From Rhodobiaceae bacterium UBA4490 (GTDB taxonomy: Bacteria; Pseudomonadota; Alphaproteobacteria; Parvibaculales; Parvibaculaceae), in assembly GCA_002389665.1 (NCBI GenBank), contig DGNO01000004.1, forward strand, positions 178,149 through 242,148: DNA of 64,000 nucleotides, in the 5' to 3' direction. The notes beneath the pieces were generated by a model. It worked only from the letters and a program-made list of their open reading frames with translations. It was not told the origin of the DNA and ran no database searches. Of this stretch, positions 43,797 to 52,897 are shown piece by piece (the first letter of the stretch is position 1; every line of letters begins with the position of its first letter). The position numbers and the translations under genes were made by a program.

Positions 43797-44714
43797 ATGG
43801 AACATTGGCGTAAATCCGCAGGCGCTTTCTGGGCAGGCTTTCTGCCGCCCACTCTTTGGCTACTAGCCTTTTTCTTCGTTCCCCTGTCCCTGATCTGGGC
43901 GTTCAGCTTCGGCGAAAAATCCGGCATCATCGATATCGATCTCGTCTGGACGTTCGAGAATTATGCCCGGGCGCTCGAACCGCTTTATCTCGGCATTTTC
44001 GCAAAATCGCTCTGGATGGCGACGATCACGACCTTCATCTGTCTGGTTGTGGGCTTTCCGGTCGCCATCGGCATCGTCTTCGCGCCGCCCAAAATGCGCA
44101 TGTGGCTCTTGCTGCTTGTCATTCTGCCTTTCTGGACGAACCTCTTGATCCGCACTTACGCGCTGATCGCGGTTCTGCGCACGCGCGGCCATGTCAATTT
44201 CGCGCTGGAATGGATGTGGGATCACGCCAATTCCTTCCTGACGCTGATCGGGCTCGGCAGCTTCAGCCTTCTGGGCGAGCGCTTCGAGCCGCTCGAAATG
44301 CTCTATAACAACACCGCCGTGGTCATCGGCCTTGTCTATGTGGGCCTGCCCTTCATGGTACTGCCGCTTTACGCCGCGCTCGACCGGCTGGACCGCTCCT
44401 ATATCGAGGCAAGCCTCGATCTTGGCGCCGGACACACCCGCACCTTCTGGTCCGTGGTCGTTCCGCTTGCCCTGCCGGGCATCGCCAGCGGCATCGTCAT
44501 CACGTTCATTCCGACACTCGGCTCCTTCCTGACACCAGACCTGCTCGGCGGGCCGGACAGTCAGATGATCGCCAATGTGATCGAGCGCCAGTTCAAATCG
44601 GCCAATCATTGGCCCTTCGGCTCGGCGCTCTCCTTCCTTCTGATGTATGCAACCTTCTTCGGCCTTGCCGTGCGTGCACTGATGTCGCGCAATGAAGAAA
44701 GGGGGGGCCGCTAA
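43797..44714 (+). CDS. potH: Polyamine ABC transporter permease (PotB/PotH type)
   Basis: 305 residues from ATG 43797, with AAAGGGCGAG upstream; an earlier in-frame ATG at 43701 lies in the stem-loop. Six membrane helices; the EAA loop is EASLDLGAGHTRTFWSVVVPLALPG. Inner-membrane partner of the next gene product. Stop and next start overlap (TAATG). Confidence 0.93.
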   Translation: MEHWRKSAGAFWAGFLPPTLWLLAFFFVPLSLIWAFSFGEKSGIIDIDLVWTFENYARALEPLYLGIFAKSLWMATITTFICLVVGFPVAIGIVFAPPKMRMWLLLLVILPFWTNLLIRTYALIAVLRTRGHVNFALEWMWDHANSFLTLIGLGSFSLLGERFEPLEMLYNNTAVVIGLVYVGLPFMVLPLYAALDRLDRSYIEASLDLGAGHTRTFWSVVVPLALPGIASGIVITFIPTLGSFLTPDLLGGPDSQMIANVIERQFKSANHWPFGSALSFLLMYATFFGLAVRALMSRNEERGGR

Positions 44715-45571
44715 TGGCTTTGCTTTCCCGCCTGCGCGCCCGGCGCGAACCCATTGGCCCGCTCGACTATTACCGCAAGCTCTGGCTGCGGCTGATCATG
44801 GCCGGCACGTTGATCTTTCTTTACGGGCCGATTTCGACTCTCGTCGCCTTTTCCTTCAATGACAGCCGGCGCAATATCGTCTGGCGCGGCTTTACGCTGA
44901 AATATTACGAAAAGGCGCTGGAAAACGACGAGCTGATCGAAGCCTTCACGAACTCGCTCACCATCGCCTTTTTCACCACCATCGTTTCGGTAATCCTGGC
45001 CGCGCTCGCCGCCTATGTGCTCTGGCGCTTCCGCTTTCCTTTCAAAGCCGCTTATGAAGGCGCCGTGGCGCTGCCCATCGTGATCCCTGAAATCTGCATG
45101 GGCGTGGCGATGATGGCCTTCTTCGCGCGCATCGGCTGGCCTTCCGATCTGCCCTGGCCTCTCTCGCTCTCGCAGATCACCATCGCCCATATCGCCTTTT
45201 CCTTCCCCTTCGCGGCGATCGTCATCCGCGCGCGGCTGGAGACTTTCAACCGGGAACTGGGAGAATCGGCGCGCGATCTTGGAGCCTCCGAAGCCCGCGT
45301 CTTCTGGGATATCGTGGTGCCGCATATGAAGCCGGGGCTGATTGCCGGCGCCCTTCTTTCCTTCACGCTCTCGCTCGACGATTTCGTGATCACCTTCTTC
45401 ACCGCCGGCCCCAATACGGTCACCTTCCCGGTGAAGGTCTATTCCATGGTCCGGTTCTCCGTGACGCCGGAAGTGAACGCCGCCTCGACCATCCTCATCG
45501 GTCTGACGCTGGTGCTCACCGCCATCGCGCTCCGGCTCCAGAACCGCAACAATATGAACATGCAAGCGTGA
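44714..45571 (+). CDS. potI: Polyamine ABC transporter permease (PotC/PotI type)
   Basis: 285 residues, six membrane helices. EAA loop ESARDLGASEARVFWDIVVPHMKPG. AAGGGGGGG gives a strong ribosome site inside the end of potH. SLDDFVITFFTAGPNTVTFPVKVYSMVRF is a PotC/PotI signature. The end overlaps the GTG start of the ATPase gene by four bases. Confidence 0.93.
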   Translation: MALLSRLRARREPIGPLDYYRKLWLRLIMAGTLIFLYGPISTLVAFSFNDSRRNIVWRGFTLKYYEKALENDELIEAFTNSLTIAFFTTIVSVILAALAAYVLWRFRFPFKAAYEGAVALPIVIPEICMGVAMMAFFARIGWPSDLPWPLSLSQITIAHIAFSFPFAAIVIRARLETFNRELGESARDLGASEARVFWDIVVPHMKPGLIAGALLSFTLSLDDFVITFFTAGPNTVTFPVKVYSMVRFSVTPEVNAASTILIGLTLVLTAIALRLQNRNNMNMQA

Positions 45572-46665
45572 CGATTATGGCAGACATGCAAGACCCGATT
45601 ATTCGCATCGAAAATATCTGCAAGACCTATCCGGGCGGTGTGCAGGCCGTGGACAATGTCTCGCTCAATGTGGACCGGGGCGAATTCTTCGCGCTGCTCG
45701 GGCCCTCGGGCTGCGGCAAGACCACGCTGCTGCGCATGATGGCGGGCTTTGAAATTCCGACCAGCGGCACGCTCCTCATCGACGGGCAGAACATGGCGGA
45801 TGTGCAGCCCAACAAGCGCCCCGTCAACATGGTCTTCCAGTCCTATGCGGTTTTCCCGCATATGAGCGTCGCGCAGAATGTGGGCTACGGGCTGAAAATC
45901 GAAGGCCGCCCGAAAAGAGAAATCGCCGAGCGGGTGCAAGAAGCGCTCGACCTCGTCAAGCTCGGCCATCTGGGCGGGCGCATGCCGGACGAGCTTTCCG
46001 GCGGCCAGCGCCAGCGCGTCGCGCTCGCCCGCGCGCTGATCAAACGCCCGAGCGTGCTGCTGCTCGACGAGCCGCTATCCGCCCTCGATGCGAAACTGCG
46101 CGAGGCCATGCAGATCGAACTCGTGCGGCTGCAAAAGACCGTGGGCATCACCTTCGTCATTGTCACCCACGACCAGGACGAAGCGCTTTCCATGGCCAAC
46201 CGCATCGCGGTGATGGAACAGGGCGTCGTGAAACAGATCGCCGGCCCCGCCGAACTTTACGAAAGCCCGAATTGCCGCTTCGTCGCCGACTTCATCGGCA
46301 AGATCAATCTCTTCGACGGCCAGGCAAAAGCGAATGGCAACGGCAAAACGCTGGTGGAGACGCCCGTGCTCGGAAAAGTCGAATTCGGCGGCGATGCAAA
46401 CGGCCCCGTCTCGCTCGGCGTGCGCCCGGAAAAGGTCCGCGTCAGCCGGGAAAAACCGGGCGGCAATCTGCTTGCCGCCCAAGGCCCCGTCACCGACATC
46501 GCCTATTATGGCGGCTACTCGAAAGTCTTTGTCGATATCGGCGCGAAGGAGCCCGTCCTTGCCGACATCACCAATGCCGAGCGCAGCACGGGCCCCGGCT
46601 TTGAAAACGGGGAAAAGCTCTGGGTAAGCTGGCGGGCCGAAGACACGCTGGTTCTGACCTCGTAA
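45568..46665 (+). CDS. potG: Polyamine ABC transporter ATP-binding protein
   Basis: 365 residues from GTG 45568 (ATG 45577 is an alternative). Walker A GPSGCGKT, signature LSGGQRQRVALARAL, Walker B VLLLDEPLSALD, switch TFVIVTHDQDEAL; a C-terminal TOBE-like domain (SLGVRPEKVRVSREK) typical of the PotA/PotG group. Last gene of potFHIG, followed by a good terminator. Confidence 0.94.
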   Translation: MTIMADMQDPIIRIENICKTYPGGVQAVDNVSLNVDRGEFFALLGPSGCGKTTLLRMMAGFEIPTSGTLLIDGQNMADVQPNKRPVNMVFQSYAVFPHMSVAQNVGYGLKIEGRPKREIAERVQEALDLVKLGHLGGRMPDELSGGQRQRVALARALIKRPSVLLLDEPLSALDAKLREAMQIELVRLQKTVGITFVIVTHDQDEALSMANRIAVMEQGVVKQIAGPAELYESPNCRFVADFIGKINLFDGQAKANGNGKTLVETPVLGKVEFGGDANGPVSLGVRPEKVRVSREKPGGNLLAAQGPVTDIAYYGGYSKVFVDIGAKEPVLADITNAERSTGPGFENGEKLWVSWRAEDTLVLTS

Positions 46666-46693
46666 ACCGAAGCACACAAACACCTGCAGCTTG

Positions 46694-46722
46694 AAACCGG
46701 AAAGCCCCGCTTTCCGGTTTTT
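46694..46722 (+). terminator. Terminator of the potFHIG operon
   Basis: AAACCGGAAAGC (46694-46705) and GCTTTCCGGTTT (46709-46720) with loop CCC, followed by TTTCTTC. Confidence 0.88.
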
Positions 46723-46750
46723 CTTCGTCCGGCGCGCCCTCTGGTCTTCC

Positions 46751-46779
46751 TTGACAGGTCAGTTAGCGTTTGCTAACCA
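46751..46779 (+). promoter_or_regulatory. Promoter and operator of the tetR-family gene
   Basis: TTGACA at 46751-46756 and TAACCA at 46774-46779 with 17 bases between. GTTAGC-GTTT-GCTAAC at 46762-46777 is a perfect six-base inverted repeat lying between the two elements, a good place for an autorepressor. The same motif occurs before the next gene at 47445-47460. Confidence 0.65.
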
Positions 46780-46802
46780 TTGCTTATCCCAAGGAGAAAC
46801 CC

Positions 46803-47405
46803 GTGACTAACGCGCCGAGCTTTTTGATCGAAACACAAGACCCGCCCGCCAAAAAGGCGATCATGCTGGCGGCTCTCGATCTGTTCGTGGCGCGCGGCAT
46901 CGAAGGCACGAGCATCCGCGACGTGGCGGAAAAAGCGGGCTATTCCAACCCTGCCCTTTACAAACATTTTGCCAGCAAGGAAGAGCTCGCCTTTGCGCTT
47001 TTCGAGCGCTGTTACGGGGAAATGAGCGCATGGCTCGACCGCACCCTTGCCGATACGGACGGGCCTTTTCCCGAACGCTTTGAAAAGCTCATCGCGGCCT
47101 ATACCGGGCTCCTCGATAAATGCCCGGAAGCCTCGATCTATGTGAACGAGAACCTTGCCGCCTTCTGGCCGAAAATGCCCGCCGCCCAGAAAAAGCGCAC
47201 GCTCATCACCCGCTACCGGGAAATCCTGGCGGCAGGGCGCAAGGAAGGCGCGGTCACGAACGGGCAAGAAGAAGAACTGCTCGTCGTCCTTGTTGCCGGC
47301 ACGCTCGCGCAGTTCTCCCGCATGATCTATCTCGGCGGGCTGGCAAGACCTGCCGGCAAATGGACAAAGCCTTTATCGAAACTCTTGCTGCGCTCCTTGA
47401 GCTGA
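46803..47405 (+). CDS. TetR-family transcriptional regulator
   Basis: 200 residues from the GTG at 46803, which has AAGGAGAAACCC just upstream; an ATG at 46770 lies inside the promoter region. The N-terminal helix-turn-helix (AALDLFVARGIEGTSIRDVAEKAGYSNPALYKHFASKEELAFALF) is typical TetR. The ligand domain is not recognisable. It likely controls itself and the adjacent membrane protein gene through the shared inverted repeat. Confidence 0.92.
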   Translation: MTNAPSFLIETQDPPAKKAIMLAALDLFVARGIEGTSIRDVAEKAGYSNPALYKHFASKEELAFALFERCYGEMSAWLDRTLADTDGPFPERFEKLIAAYTGLLDKCPEASIYVNENLAAFWPKMPAAQKKRTLITRYREILAAGRKEGAVTNGQEEELLVVLVAGTLAQFSRMIYLGGLARPAGKWTKPLSKLLLRSLS

Positions 47406-47444
47406 ACCTCGTCCCCCCCGCGTCTCTTTTTATTTACCCCGTTA

Positions 47445-47460
47445 GTTAGCATTTGCTCAC
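47445..47460 (+). promoter_or_regulatory. Second copy of the TetR-type operator
   Basis: GTTAGC-ATTT-GCTCAC differs at one arm base and three spacer-position bases at most from the GTTAGC-GTTT-GCTAAC operator upstream of the tetR gene, with the same four-base spacing. It lies 21 bases before the next start codon. Confidence 0.6.
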
Positions 47461-47480
47461 CGACCTCACAGGAGGACCCC

Positions 47481-48152
47481 ATGAATGCAATCGGACACGG
47501 CATCACCGCCATCGTGCTGAAAAAGGCCTTCCCGGAAGCCAATCTCGGCTGGCTTCTCGTTTCCACCGAAGCTGTGGAGATCGCCTTTGTCGGCTTCAAC
47601 ATTGCCGGTATCGAACGCACGGAAATCGCCGTGCCGTTCAAAAGCGTAATGGACATGCATCTCGTGCATATGCCCTGGTCGCATTCTGTGCTGGCGGGGC
47701 TCTGCTTTGCCGGGCTCTTTTATGCCGCCGCACTATACTTCACGAAGAACCCGCGCATCGGCCTGGCGCTCGCGCTCGGCGTCTTCTCCCACACACTGCT
47801 CGACCTTGCGGTCCATGCGCCCGACATGGCGCTCGCCCCGCTCATTGACGGGCCGATGCTTGGCACAGGTCTATACGGTTCGCACCCGCAATGGGCCTTT
47901 GCCGTCGAAATCGCTTATGCGCTTTTTTGCTGGTGGATCGCGCAAGGTAATTGGAAGCTCTTTGCGCTTATCGTGATCGGCAATCTCATCTCGATCACCT
48001 CTTACTTTCCGAGCCTTGAGGGATCGGAAAACCTGCTCGCGGAGAACCCGGCCATCTTCCCCTATTTCGTGCTGGGGCAGATCGTCATCTTCCTCAGCCT
48101 GATCTGGCTTTTCGGGCGCAGCCCGCGCGGGACGAAAGCCGTTCCGGCCTGA
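47481..48152 (+). CDS. Membrane protein, probable target of the adjacent TetR
   Basis: 223 residues with five to six membrane helices. MPWSHSVLAGLCFAGLFYAA and ALGVFSHTLLDLAVHAPDMAL place His and Asp residues at helix ends, a layout seen in YdjM-like membrane-bound metal-dependent hydrolase proteins. Function unknown; the YdjM link is tentative. GGAGGACCCC is a strong ribosome site. Transcribed after the tetR gene with its own operator-like site. Confidence 0.72.
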   Translation: MNAIGHGITAIVLKKAFPEANLGWLLVSTEAVEIAFVGFNIAGIERTEIAVPFKSVMDMHLVHMPWSHSVLAGLCFAGLFYAAALYFTKNPRIGLALALGVFSHTLLDLAVHAPDMALAPLIDGPMLGTGLYGSHPQWAFAVEIAYALFCWWIAQGNWKLFALIVIGNLISITSYFPSLEGSENLLAENPAIFPYFVLGQIVIFLSLIWLFGRSPRGTKAVPA

Positions 48153-48173
48153 CGCGCATCCGGGCGGGCAGGT

Positions 48174-48899
48174 TTACTCCTGCTCGTCCGGCTCAAGGCT
48201 CCCGCGTTCGGAAATCGCGCGCACCTCGCGCAAAATCGCATCCGTACGCATTAGCGGCAGGATTTCGTTGATCAGGCGGATACCGGCGGCAGCAAGGCGG
48301 GCGGCATCTTTCTGATCGTAGCGGTCGCCGAGATTGCGGTAGAAGGTCGCCACTTCATCATCGACCAGGAACTTGATGAACTCGGCATAACGCTGCCAGC
48401 TGCGCACGCCGTAACTGATATCGTCCGTATAGCCGGCCGCGCGCACTTCGTCCCAAAGCTGAAGGAGCCGCGCATTGCGGTGATCGATCCAGCGCGTGCC
48501 ATCGCGCTCCTCGACATGGATGAGCCCCATATCGATATATTCCTCGATATCGGCATCGGGCACATCAAGGCTCGCGGAAACTTCTGAAAGTGGGCGCTCC
48601 TTCAAGCCTTCAGGATTGGAGAGGAGCGGATAAAGCGCTTCTTCCAGCCCGATCAAGGGTTCCACCTGGCCGCCCCGGCGCTGCTCCTGGGCATGGATGA
48701 CATGCTTGATGACGGAGAGCGGCAGAAAGCGTTCCTGCTGAAGCTGCTTGATGAGCTTCAGCCGTTCCACATGTTCGGTGCCGTAGCGCGCGACATTGCG
48801 CTTCGGGCGCTCCGGTTCCGGCAAAAGCCCCTCGCGGATATAGAAGCGGATCGTCTCCCGGCCCACACCCGCTGCCTGCTCCAGCTCCTTCATCTTCAT
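48174..48899 (-). CDS. MerR-family transcriptional regulator
   Basis: 241 residues. The N-terminal MerR helix-turn-helix is MKELEQAAGVGRETIRFYIREGLLPEPERPKRNVARYGTEHVERLKLI. The long C-terminal part (about 160 residues) shows no cysteine-rich metal site, so a metal sensor is unlikely. It lies downstream of the acyl-CoA ligase gene on the same strand, beyond that gene's terminator, and could regulate fatty-acid genes, but that is inference. Confidence 0.88.
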   Translation of the reverse strand: MKMKELEQAAGVGRETIRFYIREGLLPEPERPKRNVARYGTEHVERLKLIKQLQQERFLPLSVIKHVIHAQEQRRGGQVEPLIGLEEALYPLLSNPEGLKERPLSEVSASLDVPDADIEEYIDMGLIHVEERDGTRWIDHRNARLLQLWDEVRAAGYTDDISYGVRSWQRYAEFIKFLVDDEVATFYRNLGDRYDQKDAARLAAAGIRLINEILPLMRTDAILREVRAISERGSLEPDEQE

Positions 48900-48970
48900 C
48901 GCTACGCATACCTTTTCAGAAGAACCGGCCCAGTTTAGGCGATTTTGCCCGAAAGACCGAGAGGCCGGTC

Positions 48971-49005
48971 AAAAAAGAGCCCCGCCCGGCGGACCGGACG
49001 GGGCT
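48971..49005 (-). terminator. Terminator of the acyl-CoA ligase gene
   Basis: AGCCCCG-C-CCGG (48978-48989) pairs with CCGG-A-CGGGGCT (48994-49005) around CGGA. On the minus strand the stem is followed by CTTTTTTG. Confidence 0.85.
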
Positions 49006-49026
49006 GCTTGTCTTTTGCAGGAAGCC

Positions 49027-50778
49027 TCAGGCGACGCCGAGGCTTTGCAGGAATTCGTCCTTAAGCTGACGCTTGAGGATCTTGCCATTGGCATTGCGCG
49101 GCAGAGGCTCGGTGCGCAGCTCGATCTTCACCGGCACCTTGAAGGCGGCAATATGCTCGCCCACGAAGGCGCGCAGCTTTTCTTCCGTCACCTTGGCGCC
49201 CGGCTTGATCTGCACGATCGCGCCGACCTCTTCGCCCAGCACCTTGTGGGGAATGCCCACCACGGCAGCGTCCATCACATCTTCATGCGCATAAAGGGCA
49301 TCTTCCACTTCCACGCAATAAACGTTCTCGCCGCCGCGGATCAGCATGTCCTTGGCGCGGTCGAGAATGAAGATGAAACCTTCCTCATCCACCCGCACCA
49401 GATCGCCCGTATGCAGCCAGCCATCGGTAATGGATTCGGCCGTCGCCTCGGGCTTGTTCCAATAGCCGCTGACCACGTTCGGCCCCTTGATCCAAAGCTC
49501 GCCCACTTCATTGGGGCCAAGCTCTTTGCCTTCCGCATCCACAACCTTGATGTCGCAGACGGGAATGGCGGGCCCGGCGCTGTTCGGCCGGTTGACGTAA
49601 TCTTCCGCCGAATTCTGGCTCGTCACGGAAGAGGTTTCCGTCAGCCCGTAGCCGTTGCCCGGCTGCACCTGGGGAAACTCTTCCTTGATGCGGGTGACAA
49701 GCTCGGGCGCGGAAGGGGCGCCGCCATAAGAAATGCTTTCCACGGAGGAGAGATCGTAATCCTTGAAATGCGGATGTTCGAGCACCTGCCAGACCATGGC
49801 CGGCACGCCGCCGAACGCCTTGATCTTTTCTTCTTGGATAAGCTGCATGGCTTTCAGCGGATCCCACTTGTACATCATCACCAGCTTGCCGCCGCCGAAG
49901 GTCGTGCCGCACAAAATGGCGTGACAGCCCGTGGCATGGAAAAGCGGCACGGAGATCAGCGTCGAGGGCTTCGGCCCATCCGGGTCAGGCGGCTGCGGGA
50001 TCTCGCCCCGGCGCATCATCGAGCGCGCGGTGCCGATGGCAAGCGAAAGCAGGTTGCCGCAAATATTGCGGTGCGTGCCGAGCGCCCCTTTCGGTTTGCC
50101 CGTGGTGCCGGATGTATAGAAGATCGTCGCATTGTCTTCCGGCTCAAGCGCGACATCGGGCATTTTCGTGTCGGGCAGATCGGCATAGGCCCCATAAGGC
50201 GCAACCACCTCTTCCCAATCATCGCCGCCGGCCAGATTGCCGACGCCGCGCACGACCAGAAGCCCGCCGAGATTGAGATTCTTCAGATGCGGCTTGATGC
50301 TTTCCAGCCGCTCACCGTCGACCACCGCCAGCTTGGCGCCGGAATCGGACAGACCGTATTCCAGCTCTTCGCCGGTCCACCAGGAATTGAGCGGCACGAC
50401 AATGGCGCCGACAGCAGCGGCCGCCCAGAACGCGATCACCCATTCAGGATAATTGCGCATGGCGATGGCAACGCGGTCGCCTTTTTCGATGCCATATTTT
50501 TTCTGCAGCGCGGTTGCGAGCTTGGCCACCGCCCGGTAATGCGCTTCAAAGGTGACGCGCTCGCCTTCATAGACGAGAAAATCCAGATTGCCGTGCCCGC
50601 GGCTCACTTCGAGCACTTCGCGCAGGCTTTTGGGCGCATTTTTCCAGACCCGCATCTTCACGCCGCGGATCTCTTTTTCTTCCATCTCAAGCGGCGAGCC
50701 CTCGCCGGTCAGCAGCGCGTGGGCATCGGCAATCGACATGGCAGGCCACGGCGCGGAATTGGCGGCCGTTTCACTCAT
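49027..50778 (-). CDS. Acyl-CoA ligase (AMP-dependent synthetase)
   Basis: 583 residues, ANL superfamily. The AMP-binding motif is TIFYTSGTTGKPKGALGTHRN; YGLTETSSV is motif A5-like, GWLHTGDLVRVDEEGFIFILDRAKDMLIRGGENVYC contains the hinge region, and PRNANGKILKRQL near the C-terminus holds the catalytic lysine. It activates a carboxylic acid, probably a fatty acid, with CoA. Substrate length is unknown. The next gene upstream on this strand is 222 bases away. Confidence 0.92.
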   Translation of the reverse strand: MSETAANSAPWPAMSIADAHALLTGEGSPLEMEEKEIRGVKMRVWKNAPKSLREVLEVSRGHGNLDFLVYEGERVTFEAHYRAVAKLATALQKKYGIEKGDRVAIAMRNYPEWVIAFWAAAAVGAIVVPLNSWWTGEELEYGLSDSGAKLAVVDGERLESIKPHLKNLNLGGLLVVRGVGNLAGGDDWEEVVAPYGAYADLPDTKMPDVALEPEDNATIFYTSGTTGKPKGALGTHRNICGNLLSLAIGTARSMMRRGEIPQPPDPDGPKPSTLISVPLFHATGCHAILCGTTFGGGKLVMMYKWDPLKAMQLIQEEKIKAFGGVPAMVWQVLEHPHFKDYDLSSVESISYGGAPSAPELVTRIKEEFPQVQPGNGYGLTETSSVTSQNSAEDYVNRPNSAGPAIPVCDIKVVDAEGKELGPNEVGELWIKGPNVVSGYWNKPEATAESITDGWLHTGDLVRVDEEGFIFILDRAKDMLIRGGENVYCVEVEDALYAHEDVMDAAVVGIPHKVLGEEVGAIVQIKPGAKVTEEKLRAFVGEHIAAFKVPVKIELRTEPLPRNANGKILKRQLKDEFLQSLGVA

Positions 50779-51000
50779 GGGGAAACTCCCTGCAACAGTT
50801 TGATTATTGGTATAGGCCGGTTTGCCCGGCTCGGTTTGGCCGGATTACACATCGAAAGCCCGCCGAGGCCAAGCCCAAACGGGTCAAAATCGGTGAAAAA
50901 CCATGCGTTTTTTGGCTGAAGCAAGGCCCCGGCCTCACATCCGCCTCTCCAGCGCGCCCGATTCAGCCCGTTTAGCCCAGAGCCGGCAAAGCCGGAGAGG

Positions 51001-51951
51001 CTAACGTGCAAGCGCTTTGACCAGCGCCGCGCCGATTTCGGCAATGGCCGCGTTGCGCGCTTCCATGTCCGCATCCGTCTCGGCCAGATAGACGGCGGCC
51101 ACGACGGGCGCCCGCCCGCCTTGAGGGTTCGGCCAGATCACGGCAATGATCCCCCGCGCGCCGTTTCCCCCTGCCCCGCTTCGGTCGGCAATCCGCCACG
51201 TCTGCGGCAGGCTGGCGCGCAGCAGCGGGCCCGCCACTTCATTGTTCTGCATCCACCCCGTAAGCCGCGCACGGCCTTCTTCCGGCACCCGCTCACCCAG
51301 CAGCACCTCATGGAGGGAGGCCATGGCTGCCGCAGGGGTGGTCGTGTCCCGAAGATCACCGGGCCGTGCCTCGTTCAGCGCTGTTTCCCAGCGGTCGAGC
51401 CGCGTCTGCGTGTCGCCGAGCCTGCGCATGAAAGCGGTAAAACCCTCCGGTCCGCCCAAGCTGCGCAACACGAGATTGCCCGCCGTGTTGTCGCTCACCC
51501 TCAGCGCCGCCTCGCACAGCGCGCCAAGCGTCATGCGGGCGCCTGCATGTTGCTCCGTAACCGGGGAATAGGTGACGAGATCTTCTTTCTCGATCGCGAT
51601 CTGCCGCTCAAGCTCCTCCTCGCCCGCTGCCACACGGGCAAGCACACCGGCACAGGCAAATGCCTTGAACGTGCTGGTCAGGGCAAAACGTTCCTCGGCG
51701 CGGTACATCCAGCGCCGGCCGGTTTGCGTATCGAGAATGGCTAAGCCGACCCGGGCATTGAGACGCTGCTCGATGGCTGCCGCCGCAGCAAGCAGTTCCC
51801 CGCCTTGCTTGACCGCCTTGTCTGCTTCCTGCGCGGCGCGAGCATCCGGCACGGCGGTGCAAACGATAAATCCAGCCAGCAAGAGGCAAACCGCAGCCCA
51901 GCTGGACGGGCACTTCCACATCAGCCGGAGAAGGGGGGCATCTCGCCCCAT
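51001..51951 (-). CDS. Class A beta-lactamase
   Basis: Exported serine beta-lactamase, 316 residues from ATG 51951 (ATG 51921, which overlaps the ykgJ-like stop as TGATG, would give 306). The signal peptide ends near ...VPDARAA. Motifs are complete: STFK (Ser93), SDN (Ser153-Asn155), ExxLN (Glu189) and RSG in ADRSGAGG, where most class A enzymes have KTG; RSG/RTG occurs in the CARB/PSE carbenicillinases. Expected to hydrolyse penicillins; spectrum cannot be read from sequence. No mobile element flanks it, so it looks intrinsic. Confidence 0.9.
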   Translation of the reverse strand: MGRDAPLLRLMWKCPSSWAAVCLLLAGFIVCTAVPDARAAQEADKAVKQGGELLAAAAAIEQRLNARVGLAILDTQTGRRWMYRAEERFALTSTFKAFACAGVLARVAAGEEELERQIAIEKEDLVTYSPVTEQHAGARMTLGALCEAALRVSDNTAGNLVLRSLGGPEGFTAFMRRLGDTQTRLDRWETALNEARPGDLRDTTTPAAAMASLHEVLLGERVPEEGRARLTGWMQNNEVAGPLLRASLPQTWRIADRSGAGGNGARGIIAVIWPNPQGGRAPVVAAVYLAETDADMEARNAAIAEIGAALVKALAR

Positions 51952-52673
51952 TCGGAAGGCCCGTACATCTCCTCTGCCTCTTTCGCAGCCTTCTTGTAGG
52001 CCTTGCGTGAGCGGTAGGGGCCGAATTTCGGATATTTTTTGGGATCGGCAGGCACGATCTTGCCGCCTGATTTCGGCAACACCTGCAGATATTCCCCCTC
52101 CAGCCCGATCAGCGGAATGGGCGCGTTCCGGCGCGAAAAGACCCGGCGCATAGTGGCCGACTGCTCATGAAAGGCGAGATACTCACCCTCATCCACATCG
52201 GTGAGCGTGTCGTAAGCCTCGATGAACTCCTTCACATAGGCTTTGTCCACCGCCTCGATGTTGGAGATGACCCAGCAGCGGTCCTCGAATGTCCAGTAAT
52301 ACGCAAGCCCTGCAAATTCCCCGCCCTTGGTGAAATAGGGATAGAAGGGAAAGGCCCGGCAGGCGAGCAGACGATTGTCGCGCTCGCAATATTTCGCGCC
52401 GTTGCAGACGATGGCGACGCAGGTCTCTTCGATCTCCGCCACTTCCTTTTTCGCATGCGCATCTTTGGGTTTGTAGCGCTTCCACATATCGGTGCGCTTC
52501 TTCATCACCTTCCATTCGGGCGGCGAGGCGGCGGGAATGGCGTGCTCGTGATCGCAGCACACGGGCTGGCCGCCATTCAGCGGCGCGCAATATTTGCCGC
52601 AATCATGCGCTTTGGAAATCGGCGCGCCAAAATTCTCATAGATCGTCTGATAGTGCTTCTTCTTGGCGCCCAT
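51921..52673 (-). CDS. YkgJ-family cysteine cluster protein
   Basis: 250 residues from the ATG at 52673. Cysteines in HDCGKYCAP, VCCDHEH, VAIVCNGAKYC and LACRAFPFYPYF match the CxxxCxxCC pattern of the YkgJ (zinc/iron-chelating) family. Cytoplasmic, function unknown. The stop overlaps a possible start of the beta-lactamase gene, which suggests cotranscription. Confidence 0.82.
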   Translation of the reverse strand: MGAKKKHYQTIYENFGAPISKAHDCGKYCAPLNGGQPVCCDHEHAIPAASPPEWKVMKKRTDMWKRYKPKDAHAKKEVAEIEETCVAIVCNGAKYCERDNRLLACRAFPFYPYFTKGGEFAGLAYYWTFEDRCWVISNIEAVDKAYVKEFIEAYDTLTDVDEGEYLAFHEQSATMRRVFSRRNAPIPLIGLEGEYLQVLPKSGGKIVPADPKKYPKFGPYRSRKAYKKAAKEAEEMYGPSEWGEMPPFSG

Positions 52674-52897
52674 AATGTGGCGAGCCTCCCATAGAGCCGC
52701 TGATAACGTGCTGCAAATCAAGCCAGTGCCGCGCCTGACAGGATGGGCGTAACAGCGCATCAGGTAAAGAGCAAGTGCGGCTGCGGCGAAGAAAGATTGC
52801 CAGTCGGAACCGGCCGCGCCATTGGCCTTCACGCACGTCCTGCGTATGCTGGCCCGCCCGCATAAAAGCCCGCATATAAATAAAGGACACTCCGCTC

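Noticed and set aside
49015..50919. A 634-codon open frame on the plus strand opposite the acyl-CoA ligase gene
   Set aside because: It runs against a well-conserved gene, is His/Arg-rich as shadows in GC-rich DNA are, and has no known motif.
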